A DNA stretch of 64,000 nt from Planctomicrobium sp051465645 (GCF_051465645.1 NZ_CP195790.1:1984001-2048000), one strand, 5' to 3'; counted from the stretch's first letter, positions 37,089 through 46,233 are shown. Notes: a model not told the origin generated them from the sequence alone. Made by a program: numbers and translations.

Positions 37089-38057
37089 TTACTTGGCTTT
37101 GCGTGCCACTGCCTTCTTAACTGCTTCAGCAACTGCGTCAGCAGTCAGGCCGTACTTGTCGAGCAGACCTTGTGGGTCACCGCTCTCTGCGTACAGGTCA
37201 CCGACGTTGACGTATTCCATTGGAACTGGTGTTGTCTGGCTGACTGCTTGAGCAACAACTGATCCGAGACCGCCATGATGCAGGTGTTCTTCTGCAACAA
37301 TGATCGCGCCGGTTTCTTGAGCAGCCTTGGCGATCGCTTCGACGTCCAATGGCTTAATCGTGTGCATATCGAGAACGCGAACTGAAAGACCGGCTTCTTC
37401 GAGCTTCTTGGCAGCGTCGATTGCACCTGGAACCATCAGGCCGTTGGCGATAATGGTCGCGTCTTTCCCATCGCGAAGCTGGTTGGCCTTACCGAGCTTG
37501 AACTCGATGCCATCGGCATAAACAGTTGCGACTTTCCCGCGACCAACTCGCAGGTAAGCAGGACCTTCGTGAGCCAGAATTGCTTCGGTTGCCGCTTTGG
37601 TACAGACAGCATCTGAAGGAACGACAACGATCACGCCTGGCAATGAGCAAGCGAGAGCGACGTCTTCGATCCCCATCTGAGAAGGACCGTCTTCTCCGAT
37701 AGAAATCCCTGCGTGAGTTCCGACCAGCTTCACATTGAACTGTGGAAACGCAACGGACATACGAATCTGATCGAATGCGTTGTCCATCAGGAAGCAGGCG
37801 AAGCTGGCAACAACGGCGATTTTGCCGCTGGCAGCGAAACCGCTGGCAACGCTGACCATGTTCGCTTCTGCAATCCCGACGTTAAAAGCACGGTCAGGAT
37901 GTGCCAGAGCGAAGATCTCTGTTCGTGTTGAGTTACCAACGTCACCGTCAACAGTCACCAGGTTTGGGTTCTTGTCTCCGAATTCCTTCAGAGCATCTCC
38001 AAACGCATCGCGGGTCGCCGGACCCATTTTCAAACCGCTGTATTCACCGAGATACAT
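37089..38057 (-). CDS. Transketolase, C-terminal (pyrimidine-binding) subunit
   Basis: 322 residues from the ATG at 38057 (MYLGEYSGLKMGPATRDAFG), with AGGA 8-9 bases upstream; a longer start at 38126 is unsupported. It corresponds to the central and C-terminal thirds of full-length transketolase. The Pyr domain has NVGIAEANMVSVASGFAASG, which holds the cofactor-activating glutamate, followed by GEDGPSQMGIEDVA. The transketolase C domain follows from about residue 195 (DATIIANGLMVPGAIDAAKK). Together with the subunit encoded 98 bases upstream it should make one thiamine-diphosphate enzyme of the pentose phosphate pathway. Confidence 0.93.
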   Translation of the reverse strand: MYLGEYSGLKMGPATRDAFGDALKEFGDKNPNLVTVDGDVGNSTRTEIFALAHPDRAFNVGIAEANMVSVASGFAASGKIAVVASFACFLMDNAFDQIRMSVAFPQFNVKLVGTHAGISIGEDGPSQMGIEDVALACSLPGVIVVVPSDAVCTKAATEAILAHEGPAYLRVGRGKVATVYADGIEFKLGKANQLRDGKDATIIANGLMVPGAIDAAKKLEEAGLSVRVLDMHTIKPLDVEAIAKAAQETGAIIVAEEHLHHGGLGSVVAQAVSQTTPVPMEYVNVGDLYAESGDPQGLLDKYGLTADAVAEAVKKAVARKAK

Positions 38058-38155
38058 AGCTGAATCCTGTCTTGCAGCTTTCAAAATTGTCTCAAAGGAA
38101 CTCCGCCCCTGCATCAAACACTGCATGGGGACGGATGAAGGGGCTAAAGAGGAAT

Positions 38156-38986
38156 CTACCCGAGCAGGGCAAGGGCTTTTTCAGCCAGGTCTTTCGACAG
38201 CGGCTTGCCGTGGTAGTTCAAGTCCCCTTCTTTTTCGAGCAACGGAAGAATTCCGAAGCCCTTCTGGGTTCGAGACACAATTGCCTTTGGACGATCTGTG
38301 ATCGAAGCAGCGACTTTCAATGCTGCAACGACTTCACCCATGTCGTTTCCGTTGATTGTCTGAACATGCCAGCCGAATGCTTCGAGCTTTGGCTGGAATT
38401 CCAGCATGTTCAATACGTCTTTGGTTGCGCCAGTCTGCTGATAACCGTTCTGGTCGATGATCGCAGTCAGGTTGCCAGCGCGGTATTTTTCCGCAGCAGC
38501 GACAGCTTCCCAAACCTGTCCTTCGCCCATTTCGCCGTCGCCGATGACAACGTAGACATTGTATTTCAGGTTGTCGATGCGTGCGTTAAGAGCGTGTCCG
38601 AGACCGATTGAAAGCCCCTGGCCGAGTGAGCCAGTTGAAGCTTCAATTCCTTTCAGACGGCGAACGTTTGGATGGCCTTCGTATGGGCTGCCAAGCTTTC
38701 GCAGAGTCATCGTCTCTTCGATTGGGAAATACCCACGATGAGCCATTGCGGCGTACAACACTGGGCAGGCGTGTCCCTTGCTCAGGATGAAACGATCGCG
38801 ATTTCGATCTGATGGATCCTGAGGATTGACGTTCAGAAATCCGCCAAAATACAAGGCTGTAACCACTTCCGTCGCCGACAGGCTGCTTGATGGATGTCCG
38901 CTCGCAGCTGCGGTCGTCATCCGGATGATATCCTTGCGGATTGTGTTTGCTTGGGCCTTCAGCTGGTCAATGCTCAATTCAGGCAC
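38156..38986 (-). CDS. Transketolase, N-terminal (thiamine-diphosphate-binding) subunit
   Basis: 276 residues, starting with GTG at 38986, preceded by AGGGA at a good distance. It corresponds to the PP domain of transketolase: MTTAAASGHPSSSLSATEVV, RFILSKGHACPVLYAAMA, SLGQGLSIGLGHAL, and the thiamine-diphosphate/Mg2+ motif VIGDGEMGEGQVWEA through IDQNGYQQ. The split into two genes is common in many bacteria and archaea. The two genes are in order N then C on the minus strand, with a 98-base gap, so they are probably cotranscribed and end at the terminator near 37050. Confidence 0.93.
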   Translation of the reverse strand: MPELSIDQLKAQANTIRKDIIRMTTAAASGHPSSSLSATEVVTALYFGGFLNVNPQDPSDRNRDRFILSKGHACPVLYAAMAHRGYFPIEETMTLRKLGSPYEGHPNVRRLKGIEASTGSLGQGLSIGLGHALNARIDNLKYNVYVVIGDGEMGEGQVWEAVAAAEKYRAGNLTAIIDQNGYQQTGATKDVLNMLEFQPKLEAFGWHVQTINGNDMGEVVAALKVAASITDRPKAIVSRTQKGFGILPLLEKEGDLNYHGKPLSKDLAEKALALLG

Positions 38987-39305
38987 GATCTGTCCCTTTT
39001 GGCGGAAATGGTCAAAATTAAAAATTCCGAAAACGTAATCGTTTTCAGCGTCGTATTTGTTTTCTGGTCTGCATTCAACCAGAAGAAAATCAAATCATCC
39101 TCAATCCGGAAACATTACCACAAACAGAAGTTGTAGCCTGTCCCCCCCCGTGTCAACGATGTGCACGATTGTCGGTATGCTACATGCGATATTGCGGTGC
39201 CGCAACCAATTGACAGCGAGTTATCGCTCTAATCAGGCGGGCCACATATGATTAAGACGTCCCGGTGACTGCTGACCACGGTCCTCTGAATTGCCAGATC
39301 CACAC
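38987..39305. other. Divergent intergenic region with a C8 tract
   Basis: About 320 bases between the transketolase pair and the small Cys/His protein. It holds a run of eight C residues (39142-39149), about 155 bases upstream of the transketolase start. No gene seen. Confidence 0.4.
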
Positions 39306-39734
39306 ATGAGCCGTACTCCTGAACCCATTCGCGACGAAGACTTACTGGCCTATCTGGATGAAATGCTGCCTGCCAGCAGAGCGGCTGTCATCGAGGAATT
39401 ACTGCGGAATTCGCCTGAACTTCGCACAAAACTGAGTGTCCTGATTCAGCAACGAGATCAGGGAAGTCTGACGGTTGGAGAAATCTGGAGGCGGCATCGC
39501 CTGAGCTGTCCAACCCGCTCGGAGCTGGGAACATTTGTGCTGAAGGTTGCGCCGGCAGAAACCGCAAATTATATCCAGTTTCACCTGAATGAAATTGGAT
39601 GCCGAATTTGTCAGGCAAATCTGAATGACCTGCAAAACAGTCTGCTCCAGAGTGGTCACGATCAGCAAACTCGACGACAGAGGTACTTTGAATCGTCAGC
39701 GGGGCTGTTTCGGAAATCCAGTCCCCCGCATTGA
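39306..39734 (+). CDS. Hypothetical protein with anti-sigma-like start and H-x5-C-x2-C motif
   Basis: 142 residues from the ATG at 39306; an in-frame ATG at 39291 is also possible. The start (IRDEDLLAYLDEMLPASRAA, then a helical VIEELLRNSPELRTKL) resembles the head of planctomycete anti-sigma-like proteins, where EDLLAYLDGxL is common. The middle has WRRHRLSCPTRSELGTFVL, and residues 92-110 include FHLNEIGCRICQANL, an H-x5-C-x2-C cluster that could bind zinc. There is no transmembrane helix. I cannot name the family; a regulatory partner of a sigma factor is the best guess, but no sigma gene is adjacent. The amidotransferase gene follows 87 bases downstream. Confidence 0.65.
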   Translation: MSRTPEPIRDEDLLAYLDEMLPASRAAVIEELLRNSPELRTKLSVLIQQRDQGSLTVGEIWRRHRLSCPTRSELGTFVLKVAPAETANYIQFHLNEIGCRICQANLNDLQNSLLQSGHDQQTRRQRYFESSAGLFRKSSPPH

Positions 39735-39821
39735 CACCCGAAGTTTACAGCCGGCACCCTATGATGTAATTTTGCACAGGCATTGGGCAATCCCAGCAAC
39801 TCATTTCCCGCGCAGGGTCGA

Positions 39822-40403
39822 ATGATCTTCGTTCTCGATAATTACGATTCGTTCACTTACAACCTGGTTCAGCGTCTCGGGGAGATCGACTCTTCACTTG
39901 AGATTCAGGTTCGTCGCAACGACCAGACAACTCTCGAAGAAATCGAGAGTCTGAACCCAAGTCGTATTATTGTCTCGCCCGGTCCTTGCAGTCCTTCAGA
40001 AGCAGGACTTTCCAAAGCAGTCATCGCCCATTTCGGGCCCAAACTTCCACTCCTGGGAGTCTGCCTGGGACATCAGGCGATTGCGGAAGTTTTTGGCGGC
40101 AAAGTCGTACGTGCTCCACGCATGATGCACGGGAAGACATCGGAAGTCTATCACGATTCGACTGGCGTTTTCGCAGGCTTGCCAAACCCAATGACCTGCA
40201 CTCGCTACCACAGCCTCGTTGTTCCAGAAGAATCTCTTCCCCCGGAACTGATCGCGAATGCATGGACTCGTGACGTCGATTTCCCGCCAGAACTGATGGG
40301 TGTTCGCCATCGCGATTATCCGGTTCATGGAGTGCAATTTCACCCTGAGAGCTTCCTGTCTCCATATGGAACCGAGTTGCTGAAAAACTTCCTGAAGCTC
40401 TAA
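39822..40403 (+). CDS. pabA: Glutamine amidotransferase, PabA/TrpG type
   Basis: 193 residues from the ATG at 39822 (MIFVLDNYDSFTYNLVQ), the standard family start, with CAGGG upstream. It supplies ammonia from glutamine to anthranilate or aminodeoxychorismate synthase. The class I amidotransferase triad is visible: the Cys in LLGVCLGHQAIAE, and the His/Glu in VHGVQFHPESFLSP. SPGPCSPSEAG and the HGKTS segment are also typical. The synthase partner (trpE or pabB) is not in the window, so I cannot tell folate from tryptophan use; many bacteria share one subunit. Confidence 0.9.
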   Translation: MIFVLDNYDSFTYNLVQRLGEIDSSLEIQVRRNDQTTLEEIESLNPSRIIVSPGPCSPSEAGLSKAVIAHFGPKLPLLGVCLGHQAIAEVFGGKVVRAPRMMHGKTSEVYHDSTGVFAGLPNPMTCTRYHSLVVPEESLPPELIANAWTRDVDFPPELMGVRHRDYPVHGVQFHPESFLSPYGTELLKNFLKL

Positions 40404-40469
40404 CCTCTTCCGCCCGGGGAAATCCGGCGTTGATTCCGTTTGAAACTCCAACCAGAGCAGACACCGTAG

Positions 40470-41792
40470 ATGGCCGGGACCGAATCGATTCCAGAACTGG
40501 AGGCCCTCCTCTCCGGGAGATCGTCAATCCGCGTTCCTGCTGAACAAAACGTCCCGTTTACCAACCGCGTTCGCAAACTGGTCGATACGGAAGAATTTCA
40601 GCGGCTGGGAGAAATCAGCCAGCTTGGACTGGTCTCAAAAGTCTACCCCGGTGCTCGACATACGCGTTTCGAGCATGCACTGGGTGTGTACCACAACACA
40701 CTCCGTTACCTGCAGCAGCTCCGTCAGGAACCGCGATTTCTCAATCAGGTTGACGACCACCACATTGAACTTCTCATTGTGTCGTCACTACTCCACGACG
40801 TTGGGCATTGGCCGTTTTGCCACCCGATCGAAGACATGGGCCTGCCGAACCTGCCTCCTCATGAAGCGCATGCGGCCAGATTTCTCTCTGATGAAACGGA
40901 ACTTGCAGAAGTGCTTCGTTCTGACTGGTCAATTGAGCCGTCAGAAGTGCTTGAAATTCTCGCGCCAAAAACTCACACGCCTAAACTAAAGTTGCTGCGG
41001 TCGATTCTCAGTGGGCCGATCGATGTCGACAAGATGGACTATCTTGATCGCGATAGCATGCACTGCGGCGTCCCCTATGGGCGTAACTTTGACCGCCAGC
41101 GTTTGATCCAGTCTCTGATCCTGAACGAGAAAGGTGATGGACTCGCAATCACGGTCAAAGGAAAAACAGCGACCGAACTGATGGTTTTCGCTCGCTATGT
41201 CATGTTCAGTGAAGTTTACTGGCACCATGCTGTCCGTTGCTCAACGAGCATGTTTGCCCGAGGCTTTTACGAGCTGCACGATCGTTTTGATCTGGAGCAG
41301 TTGTTCGGTTGTACTGACGCCGAGATGATTGCCGCACTCCTGAAAGCGGCGCGCGGAACACGTTGCGAAGCACTTCTTCAGGGCGTTTTTGGCAAGAAGC
41401 GCGCACTCTACAAACAGGCTGCTGAATACAGTCACGATCGCTCTCCAGAGATGTACCAGCGGATCGCCGGAAAGCCTTACTCCGAGGTTCTTGGCGTCTC
41501 GCAACGCATTGTTGAAGCAATCAACGCGACACACGGACTCTCACTACATTCACTCGACCTGCTTGTTGACGCTCCGCCACCACATCGCGAAGTTGAATTC
41601 GCGATTGATGTGTACTTTCCGAAGGAAGGCATTTACAGACCGCTTCAAAAGGTGTCGCCCGTTGTTGAAGCACTCGCGACAACTCAGTTCGATGATTGGG
41701 TAAAGCGAGTCCGCATCTTTGTCGCCCCCCATCAGGCCAGCGCACTTCAAACCGTTGACTGGGACGCGATCGTCCGCGCCGTGACTGAGTAA
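40470..41792 (+). CDS. HD-domain phosphohydrolase (SAMHD1/dGTPase-like)
   Basis: 440 residues. The metal-binding HD signature is complete: H69 in RHTRFEHALG, H109-D110 in SLLHDVGHWPFCHP, and a distal Asp in GPIDVDKMDYLDRDS. These segments match the COG1078 group that includes SAMHD1-like dNTP triphosphohydrolases. The central MHCGVPYGRNFDRQRLIQSL part fits as well. It probably hydrolyses a nucleotide; substrate and regulation are not readable. It starts 66 bases after the amidotransferase gene and may share its transcript. No terminator with a U-tract follows; there is only a short CTCAAT/ATTGAG dyad near 41880-41899. Confidence 0.9.
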   Translation: MAGTESIPELEALLSGRSSIRVPAEQNVPFTNRVRKLVDTEEFQRLGEISQLGLVSKVYPGARHTRFEHALGVYHNTLRYLQQLRQEPRFLNQVDDHHIELLIVSSLLHDVGHWPFCHPIEDMGLPNLPPHEAHAARFLSDETELAEVLRSDWSIEPSEVLEILAPKTHTPKLKLLRSILSGPIDVDKMDYLDRDSMHCGVPYGRNFDRQRLIQSLILNEKGDGLAITVKGKTATELMVFARYVMFSEVYWHHAVRCSTSMFARGFYELHDRFDLEQLFGCTDAEMIAALLKAARGTRCEALLQGVFGKKRALYKQAAEYSHDRSPEMYQRIAGKPYSEVLGVSQRIVEAINATHGLSLHSLDLLVDAPPPHREVEFAIDVYFPKEGIYRPLQKVSPVVEALATTQFDDWVKRVRIFVAPHQASALQTVDWDAIVRAVTE

Positions 41793-42011
41793 CCACAGTC
41801 AGCGAGACGAGCGCGCTTCACTCTTCCGCGACATGGCGACTCTGCGCGACAAGTTCTCCGTCCCGATTTTCCTGATGCTCTCAATTATCATTGATTGAGC
41901 GAAAATTCGATTTGCCCCCGATTTCGACGAAAGTTTTTGTTATTCTGAGGACTTGTTGAGTTTGCCCCAAGTGCCACGTCGAAAAGTGCGATTGAGAGAA
42001 GGAACGACATC

Positions 42012-42623
42012 GTGCTGAATTCATTTGCCCCTTCCGCCTCTTCTGCGGAATTGTCGACGGACTTTGATTCACGCGAGTTGAACCGAAGGACGCCCGGCGT
42101 GGGGATCAAAACAGGCAACGCGTTTCAACACGAACGGGGATCGGTCTATCTTGGAATCGACCCGGGATTGAATCGCACAGGCTATGCAGTACTACGCCGA
42201 GGAGAACGCCCCTGCCTGCTTGAAGGGGGAGTCATCAGCTCTCGCCCCAAAGCGTCGCTAGCCGAACGCGTGCGTGAAATCGGTGATGGCATTCGTGAGA
42301 TTCTGGGCGAATTCAAACCAGACGCAGTTGCCATCGAACAAGTCTTCTCCATGGTGAGGAACCCCAAGACAGCCATCCTGATGGCTCATGCGCGAGGGGC
42401 CATTCTGTATGCCATCGCTGAGACGGAACGGCCGGTGGTGAATTACTCACCAAAGCAGGTAAAGAAACTGTTGACCGGAAGTGGAACCGCTTCTAAAGAG
42501 CAAGTTCAGGAAGCAATCCGCAGAGAACTCGGATTGACGCACATTCTGGAACCGAACGACGTCGCCGATGCCTGCGCGATCGCACTTTGCCATTATCACA
42601 GCCTAGCCTTCGCTTACGCGTAA
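42012..42623 (+). CDS. ruvC: Holliday junction endonuclease RuvC, N-terminally extended
   Basis: 203 residues. RuvC cleaves Holliday junctions with RuvAB. The four catalytic acids are in place: D50 in LGIDPGLNRTGYAV, E109 in AIEQVFSM, D183 and D186 in EPNDVADACAIALCH. About 43 residues precede the usual start (residue 44, just before VYLGIDPG). The GTG at 42012 has AAGGA 8 bases upstream, which supports translation of this Ser/Arg-rich extension. ruvA and ruvB are not next to it. A strong terminator follows. Confidence 0.95.
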   Translation: MLNSFAPSASSAELSTDFDSRELNRRTPGVGIKTGNAFQHERGSVYLGIDPGLNRTGYAVLRRGERPCLLEGGVISSRPKASLAERVREIGDGIREILGEFKPDAVAIEQVFSMVRNPKTAILMAHARGAILYAIAETERPVVNYSPKQVKKLLTGSGTASKEQVQEAIRRELGLTHILEPNDVADACAIALCHYHSLAFAYA

Positions 42624-42709
42624 ATCCGCCAGATTCTTAACGGCGGCACGTATCAGCGGGAACGCTCTCAACGAACACTGATACTGACGGAACCGTCGCG
42701 AAACATAAA

Positions 42710-42760
42710 AAGCCGATGCTGTTACTCCTCAACCCGGAGTGCCAGCATCGGCTTCATTTT
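42710..42760. terminator. Bidirectional terminator, ruvC/zinc-ribbon gene
   Basis: AAGCCGATGCTG (42710-42721) and CAGCATCGGCTT (42743-42754) form a perfect 12-bp stem with an inner ACTCC/GGAGT stem. T-rich sequence follows on the plus strand and an A-run (42707-42711) serves the minus strand. Confidence 0.93.
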
Positions 42761-42817
42761 TTGAACGCGGATATTCAATCGCAGCAATTGTCGCTGGAGT
42801 CAGTCAGCACGAATGCT

Positions 42818-43918
42818 CTATGCAGCTTCCTGATCACGACCAGAGACCGACTTCCTGCGAGAACGGCGATAAGTCGGGCCCTTGAGGATCTTGTCTGTCG
42901 ACTGCTCAATGCGAATGATTCGTCCGCCAAGGTGTTCGATACGCTGCGAGACTTCGTGAGTTGTCTGTTGCATTCCGCCGCCAACCAGTGTGACGATTCC
43001 TAGCAGCAATAACATCTGCCCGGCCGTCGCGACCAGCCATCCGGTCGAAGCGTACCGTTCAATGTCTCCGAAGTAGCCCCAGAGAACGAACACGGTCCCG
43101 ACAGTCAGCATGCCGACACCGACGTAGGCCATCAACTGGCCCCAGAATGCTTCCGACCGACCAGGCAAAACAGATCGACTTGGAGCGTTGATCTGGGGAT
43201 TGAAGTGAGGGGTACGATTCACTGTATGCCCATCTTCAATACGCACAGTTCGATGGATAACCTTGGTCTCCACCTCAGTCGCTGAGTCTTGAGTCTGCTG
43301 TGCTTTTTCGGCGTGGTCCTTCTCGAACTGCTTCTCCTGAACACGTTCCAGTCGGTGAGAGCGACGGGATGTTTCATTTCGGTTCGGAATTGGACCTGAA
43401 TGCTCCGAATCAATTCGGCGTTTACGTTTGCGGGGAGCACGTTCCTGCCGGGCCGGTTCTGGCACTCGAGAAGGTGATTGAGTTGGCGCTGGAACGTTGC
43501 TCTTTGCTGAAACGTCTGAACGAAATTCTGACTTCTGTGTTTCCTGCTTCTCGATGACTTTTTCGACCGTTTTCTCAACAGTCTTTTCCGCACCCTTCTC
43601 CACACCACTGAGAGACGAAGATTCTTTTCCGGTGACCGCTTTTAACAAGGCAGCAACATCAGGAGGAATCGCTGAAGCAGCCGTCTTGACTGGACTCGGT
43701 GGAGTAACCGGTTCGGCTTTATCTGGACCTCGCTGTTGGCGTTGGACCTGCTGTTCGCGTGCCCAACGCTCCAGGAATTCACGAGCAGATTTTGTCTCTG
43801 GATGCAGACTGGGCGCAACGATCTTCTTGGCCGGCTGCCTGCACGTTGTGCAAAGTAGTGACTGCCCATCAGCGGAAACTTCGGTCGCCACGTCAGTCTG
43901 ACAATGTTCGCACCACAT
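42818..43918 (-). CDS. Zinc-ribbon protein with low-complexity linker and two membrane helices
   Basis: 366 residues from the ATG at 43918 with AGGA upstream; a TTG six codons earlier is the alternative. The N-terminus has a four-Cys zinc ribbon (WCEHCQTDV ... LLCTTCRQ). Residues 50-250 are a charged, low-complexity linker rich in Glu, Lys, Arg, Ser and Pro (for example EKTVEKTVEKVIEKQ). Two hydrophobic helices follow (MAYVGVGMLTVGTVFVLWGY and ATAGQMLLLLGIVTLVGGG), then a short helix ending in a basic cytoplasmic tail. I know no function. The build suggests a membrane-anchored adaptor with a nucleic-acid- or protein-binding ribbon. Confidence 0.75.
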   Translation of the reverse strand: MWCEHCQTDVATEVSADGQSLLCTTCRQPAKKIVAPSLHPETKSAREFLERWAREQQVQRQQRGPDKAEPVTPPSPVKTAASAIPPDVAALLKAVTGKESSSLSGVEKGAEKTVEKTVEKVIEKQETQKSEFRSDVSAKSNVPAPTQSPSRVPEPARQERAPRKRKRRIDSEHSGPIPNRNETSRRSHRLERVQEKQFEKDHAEKAQQTQDSATEVETKVIHRTVRIEDGHTVNRTPHFNPQINAPSRSVLPGRSEAFWGQLMAYVGVGMLTVGTVFVLWGYFGDIERYASTGWLVATAGQMLLLLGIVTLVGGGMQQTTHEVSQRIEHLGGRIIRIEQSTDKILKGPTYRRSRRKSVSGRDQEAA

Positions 43919-44379
43919 CTCTGTGATCCTGATCAACAGTGAAAATTCGAGCGTCTCAGAGTTGAAAGCCGGTCGCCGCTCTGCGGAAACACAAGCATCT
44001 CATTCGGAAAGGGCTCTTCGGGGAGGTTAGCAAGCACCATCCTGGTCACTTGAAACCCATGACAAATCGCGAGAGGACACAGTGAGACCGTGCCTTCGTT
44101 TGAGAAGGGACACGCAAAATAGGGGAGGTCCCGGGAAACGGTCAATAGGGAATCACTCTCCACCTGGTCTGCAGGGAGGGTCTTCCCGGCGATTTCTGCC
44201 TGTCTTGCCGGTTGAAAACCAGTTCGATGTGCCGGTCTCAAATCCCTATTGCGGACTGTTCGGAGTCCGTGCTATTCCTGCGATCCTCCTCAAGTTCCCA
44301 TCAGAATTTCCCTTCCGGAATTCCTTCCCTTTGAGTAGCGGCGTCATCAGGATGATGTGCCTCTAACTGGACATTTCAC
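43919..44379. other. Divergent intergenic region before the FlgI-like gene
   Basis: About 460 bases. Open frames of around 100 codons exist on both strands but overlap each other and have no ribosome site or recognisable protein composition. I see no clear hairpin or operator. Confidence 0.4.
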
Positions 44380-46227
44380 ATGACGGCAAGATGCCTGGGA
44401 CTACTGTGTGTCCTGTTCATTTCCATGTTCAGCGGATGTCATGAATTCAAACTGTTCCCGTTCACCGATAAAGAACAGGCGCAGGAAAAGGCACGACAGG
44501 CAAACGTGCGCGCTGCTCTTCGCGGCGAGAATGGCCATTCCCGATTCATCGGCGACTACGTCAAAATCGGCGACAACGGATACATCAAAGTCCAGGGCGT
44601 TGGACTTGTCGATCGGCTCGACGGCACCGGGGAAGATCCACCGGCAAGCAAGCTCCGCACGATGTTGCTGGAAGATTTACGTCGCAACGAAGTGAAAGAT
44701 CCACAGAAATACATCAGTTCCGCGAACACGGCCTTGGTTGTTGTCACCGCACATATTCCCCCGATCGTTCGTAAAGGGGAAAAGATTGACGTTGAGATCA
44801 CACTCCCGGATGGCAGTGAAACGACCAGTTTGCGTGGCGGCTGGCTGATGCCATGCTTCCTCCGTGAAATGGCTGTTCTGCAAGGTGAAGTCCATGAAGG
44901 ACGAGACATCGTCATCGCCACTGGTCCAGTGTTGATTGATGCCCTTGGCGACCCTGCCACTGCATCTGCAGCATCTCTACGACGAGGTCGGATTCCTGGC
45001 GGCGGAAGATATGTTGGCGACGACCGAATTCTGACCGTCGCGATCCAGAATGAATATCGAACCGTGCGTATGTCTCGTCAGCTGTCCGATCGGGTCGGCA
45101 AGCGATTCTATGACTATGATGAGCACGGGATTCGTCGCCCATTAGCAGATGCAAAAACCAATGCACGCATCGAGCTTGTTGTTCATGACCGCTACCGGGA
45201 CAACTATCCACGATACCTTCAGTGTATTCGTGCAATGTCATTGACCGAATCCCCTGTTGAAAAGCACATCCGTCTTCAGGAACTTGCGGAACAAGTCAAA
45301 TTCGGACCAACCGCAGAAGACGCAGCATTAAAACTGGAAGCTATCGGCCCAGAAGCAATCCCAACGCTCAAAGAAGCTCTGAAATCACCTGACTTTGAAG
45401 CACGATTTCATGCCGGTGTTGCACTGGCGTACTTGAACAACACAGACGGCGTCCCTGCCTTAAAGGAAGCCGCTGCAAAAGAACCAGCGTTTCGTGTCTT
45501 CGCCCTCGCCGCTTTATCCTGCCTTCCTGACGGAACCGCAGGCGAAGCATTGCGCGAGTTGATGAACGAGCCAAGTACGGAAACCCGATATGGTGCATTC
45601 CGGGCCTTCTCGACAATGGCCCCGAACGACCCGATGATCAAAGGGGCTCAGATGCCAGGGCACTTCTCCCTGCATCCGATCGAATCCACTGGAAAGCCAC
45701 TCGTCCACCTGACTCGCTTCAAGAAAGCAGAGATCGTGGTCTTCGGTGACACTCAGGAATTCCAGACACCACTCGTCCTGCGAGCCGGCACACGAGTCCT
45801 GCTGCAAGGCAATGCTCACAACAAAACAGTGACCGTCAGACGAATTGCTCCCGGCGAGCAACCACGTGAAGTGACTGTCTCGGCCAAAGTTGTCGACGTC
45901 ATCAAAGCAGCAAGTGATCTCGGAGCAACCTACGCAGAACTTGTCGAGATGCTCGTACAGGCAGAGAACCAGAGAAACCTGCCGGGACTTCTGGCAATCG
46001 ACACCCTGCCGACACCGGGTCGGGTTTACGAACGACCAAAGATGGCTCGCGAAGCTCCTGCGTCCGCAAGCGGGAAATCCATCTCCGGGGGCGTCACAGT
46101 CGGCGGCGAAGGCATCGCTCCGAACCTGTTCAACGAGAAGCCGCCACAGGATGCAATTGACAACCCAGAGTTCAGGCCTTCTGTCCCGTCAAGTCCGAAG
46201 AAACCAACGATCAAGGATGACATTTAA
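44380..46227 (+). CDS. FlgI-like lipoprotein with HEAT-like repeats
   Basis: 615 residues. The signal peptide ends in a lipobox (LFISMFSGC, cysteine at residue 20). Residues 65-270 resemble the flagellar P-ring protein FlgI: VQGVGLVDRLDGTGED corresponds to FlgI's GxGLVxGLxGTGD, then ALVVVTAHIPPIVRKGEKID and SLRGGWLMPC. Residues 290-400 hold HEAT/armadillo-like repeats (LKEALKSPDFEARFHAGVAL, then ALKEAAAKEPAFRVFALAAL). A beta-rich part and a Pro/Ser-rich tail follow. Being a lipoprotein and fused to repeats, it is not a standard P ring. No flagellar gene is nearby. It may form an envelope ring or scaffold. A very strong hairpin terminator follows. Confidence 0.8.
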   Translation: MTARCLGLLCVLFISMFSGCHEFKLFPFTDKEQAQEKARQANVRAALRGENGHSRFIGDYVKIGDNGYIKVQGVGLVDRLDGTGEDPPASKLRTMLLEDLRRNEVKDPQKYISSANTALVVVTAHIPPIVRKGEKIDVEITLPDGSETTSLRGGWLMPCFLREMAVLQGEVHEGRDIVIATGPVLIDALGDPATASAASLRRGRIPGGGRYVGDDRILTVAIQNEYRTVRMSRQLSDRVGKRFYDYDEHGIRRPLADAKTNARIELVVHDRYRDNYPRYLQCIRAMSLTESPVEKHIRLQELAEQVKFGPTAEDAALKLEAIGPEAIPTLKEALKSPDFEARFHAGVALAYLNNTDGVPALKEAAAKEPAFRVFALAALSCLPDGTAGEALRELMNEPSTETRYGAFRAFSTMAPNDPMIKGAQMPGHFSLHPIESTGKPLVHLTRFKKAEIVVFGDTQEFQTPLVLRAGTRVLLQGNAHNKTVTVRRIAPGEQPREVTVSAKVVDVIKAASDLGATYAELVEMLVQAENQRNLPGLLAIDTLPTPGRVYERPKMAREAPASASGKSISGGVTVGGEGIAPNLFNEKPPQDAIDNPEFRPSVPSSPKKPTIKDDI

Positions 46228-46233
46228 AGACTT

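Noticed and set aside
39142..39149. Run of eight C residues as a phase-variation switch for the transketolase genes
   Set aside because: It is about 155 bases upstream of the start, and transketolase is a housekeeping enzyme; a phase-variable role is improbable.
43933..44366. Overlapping open frames of about 95-100 codons on both strands before the FlgI-like gene
   Set aside because: No ribosome sites, mutually overlapping, and composition (Arg/Pro/Ser-rich) typical of noncoding frames in this DNA.
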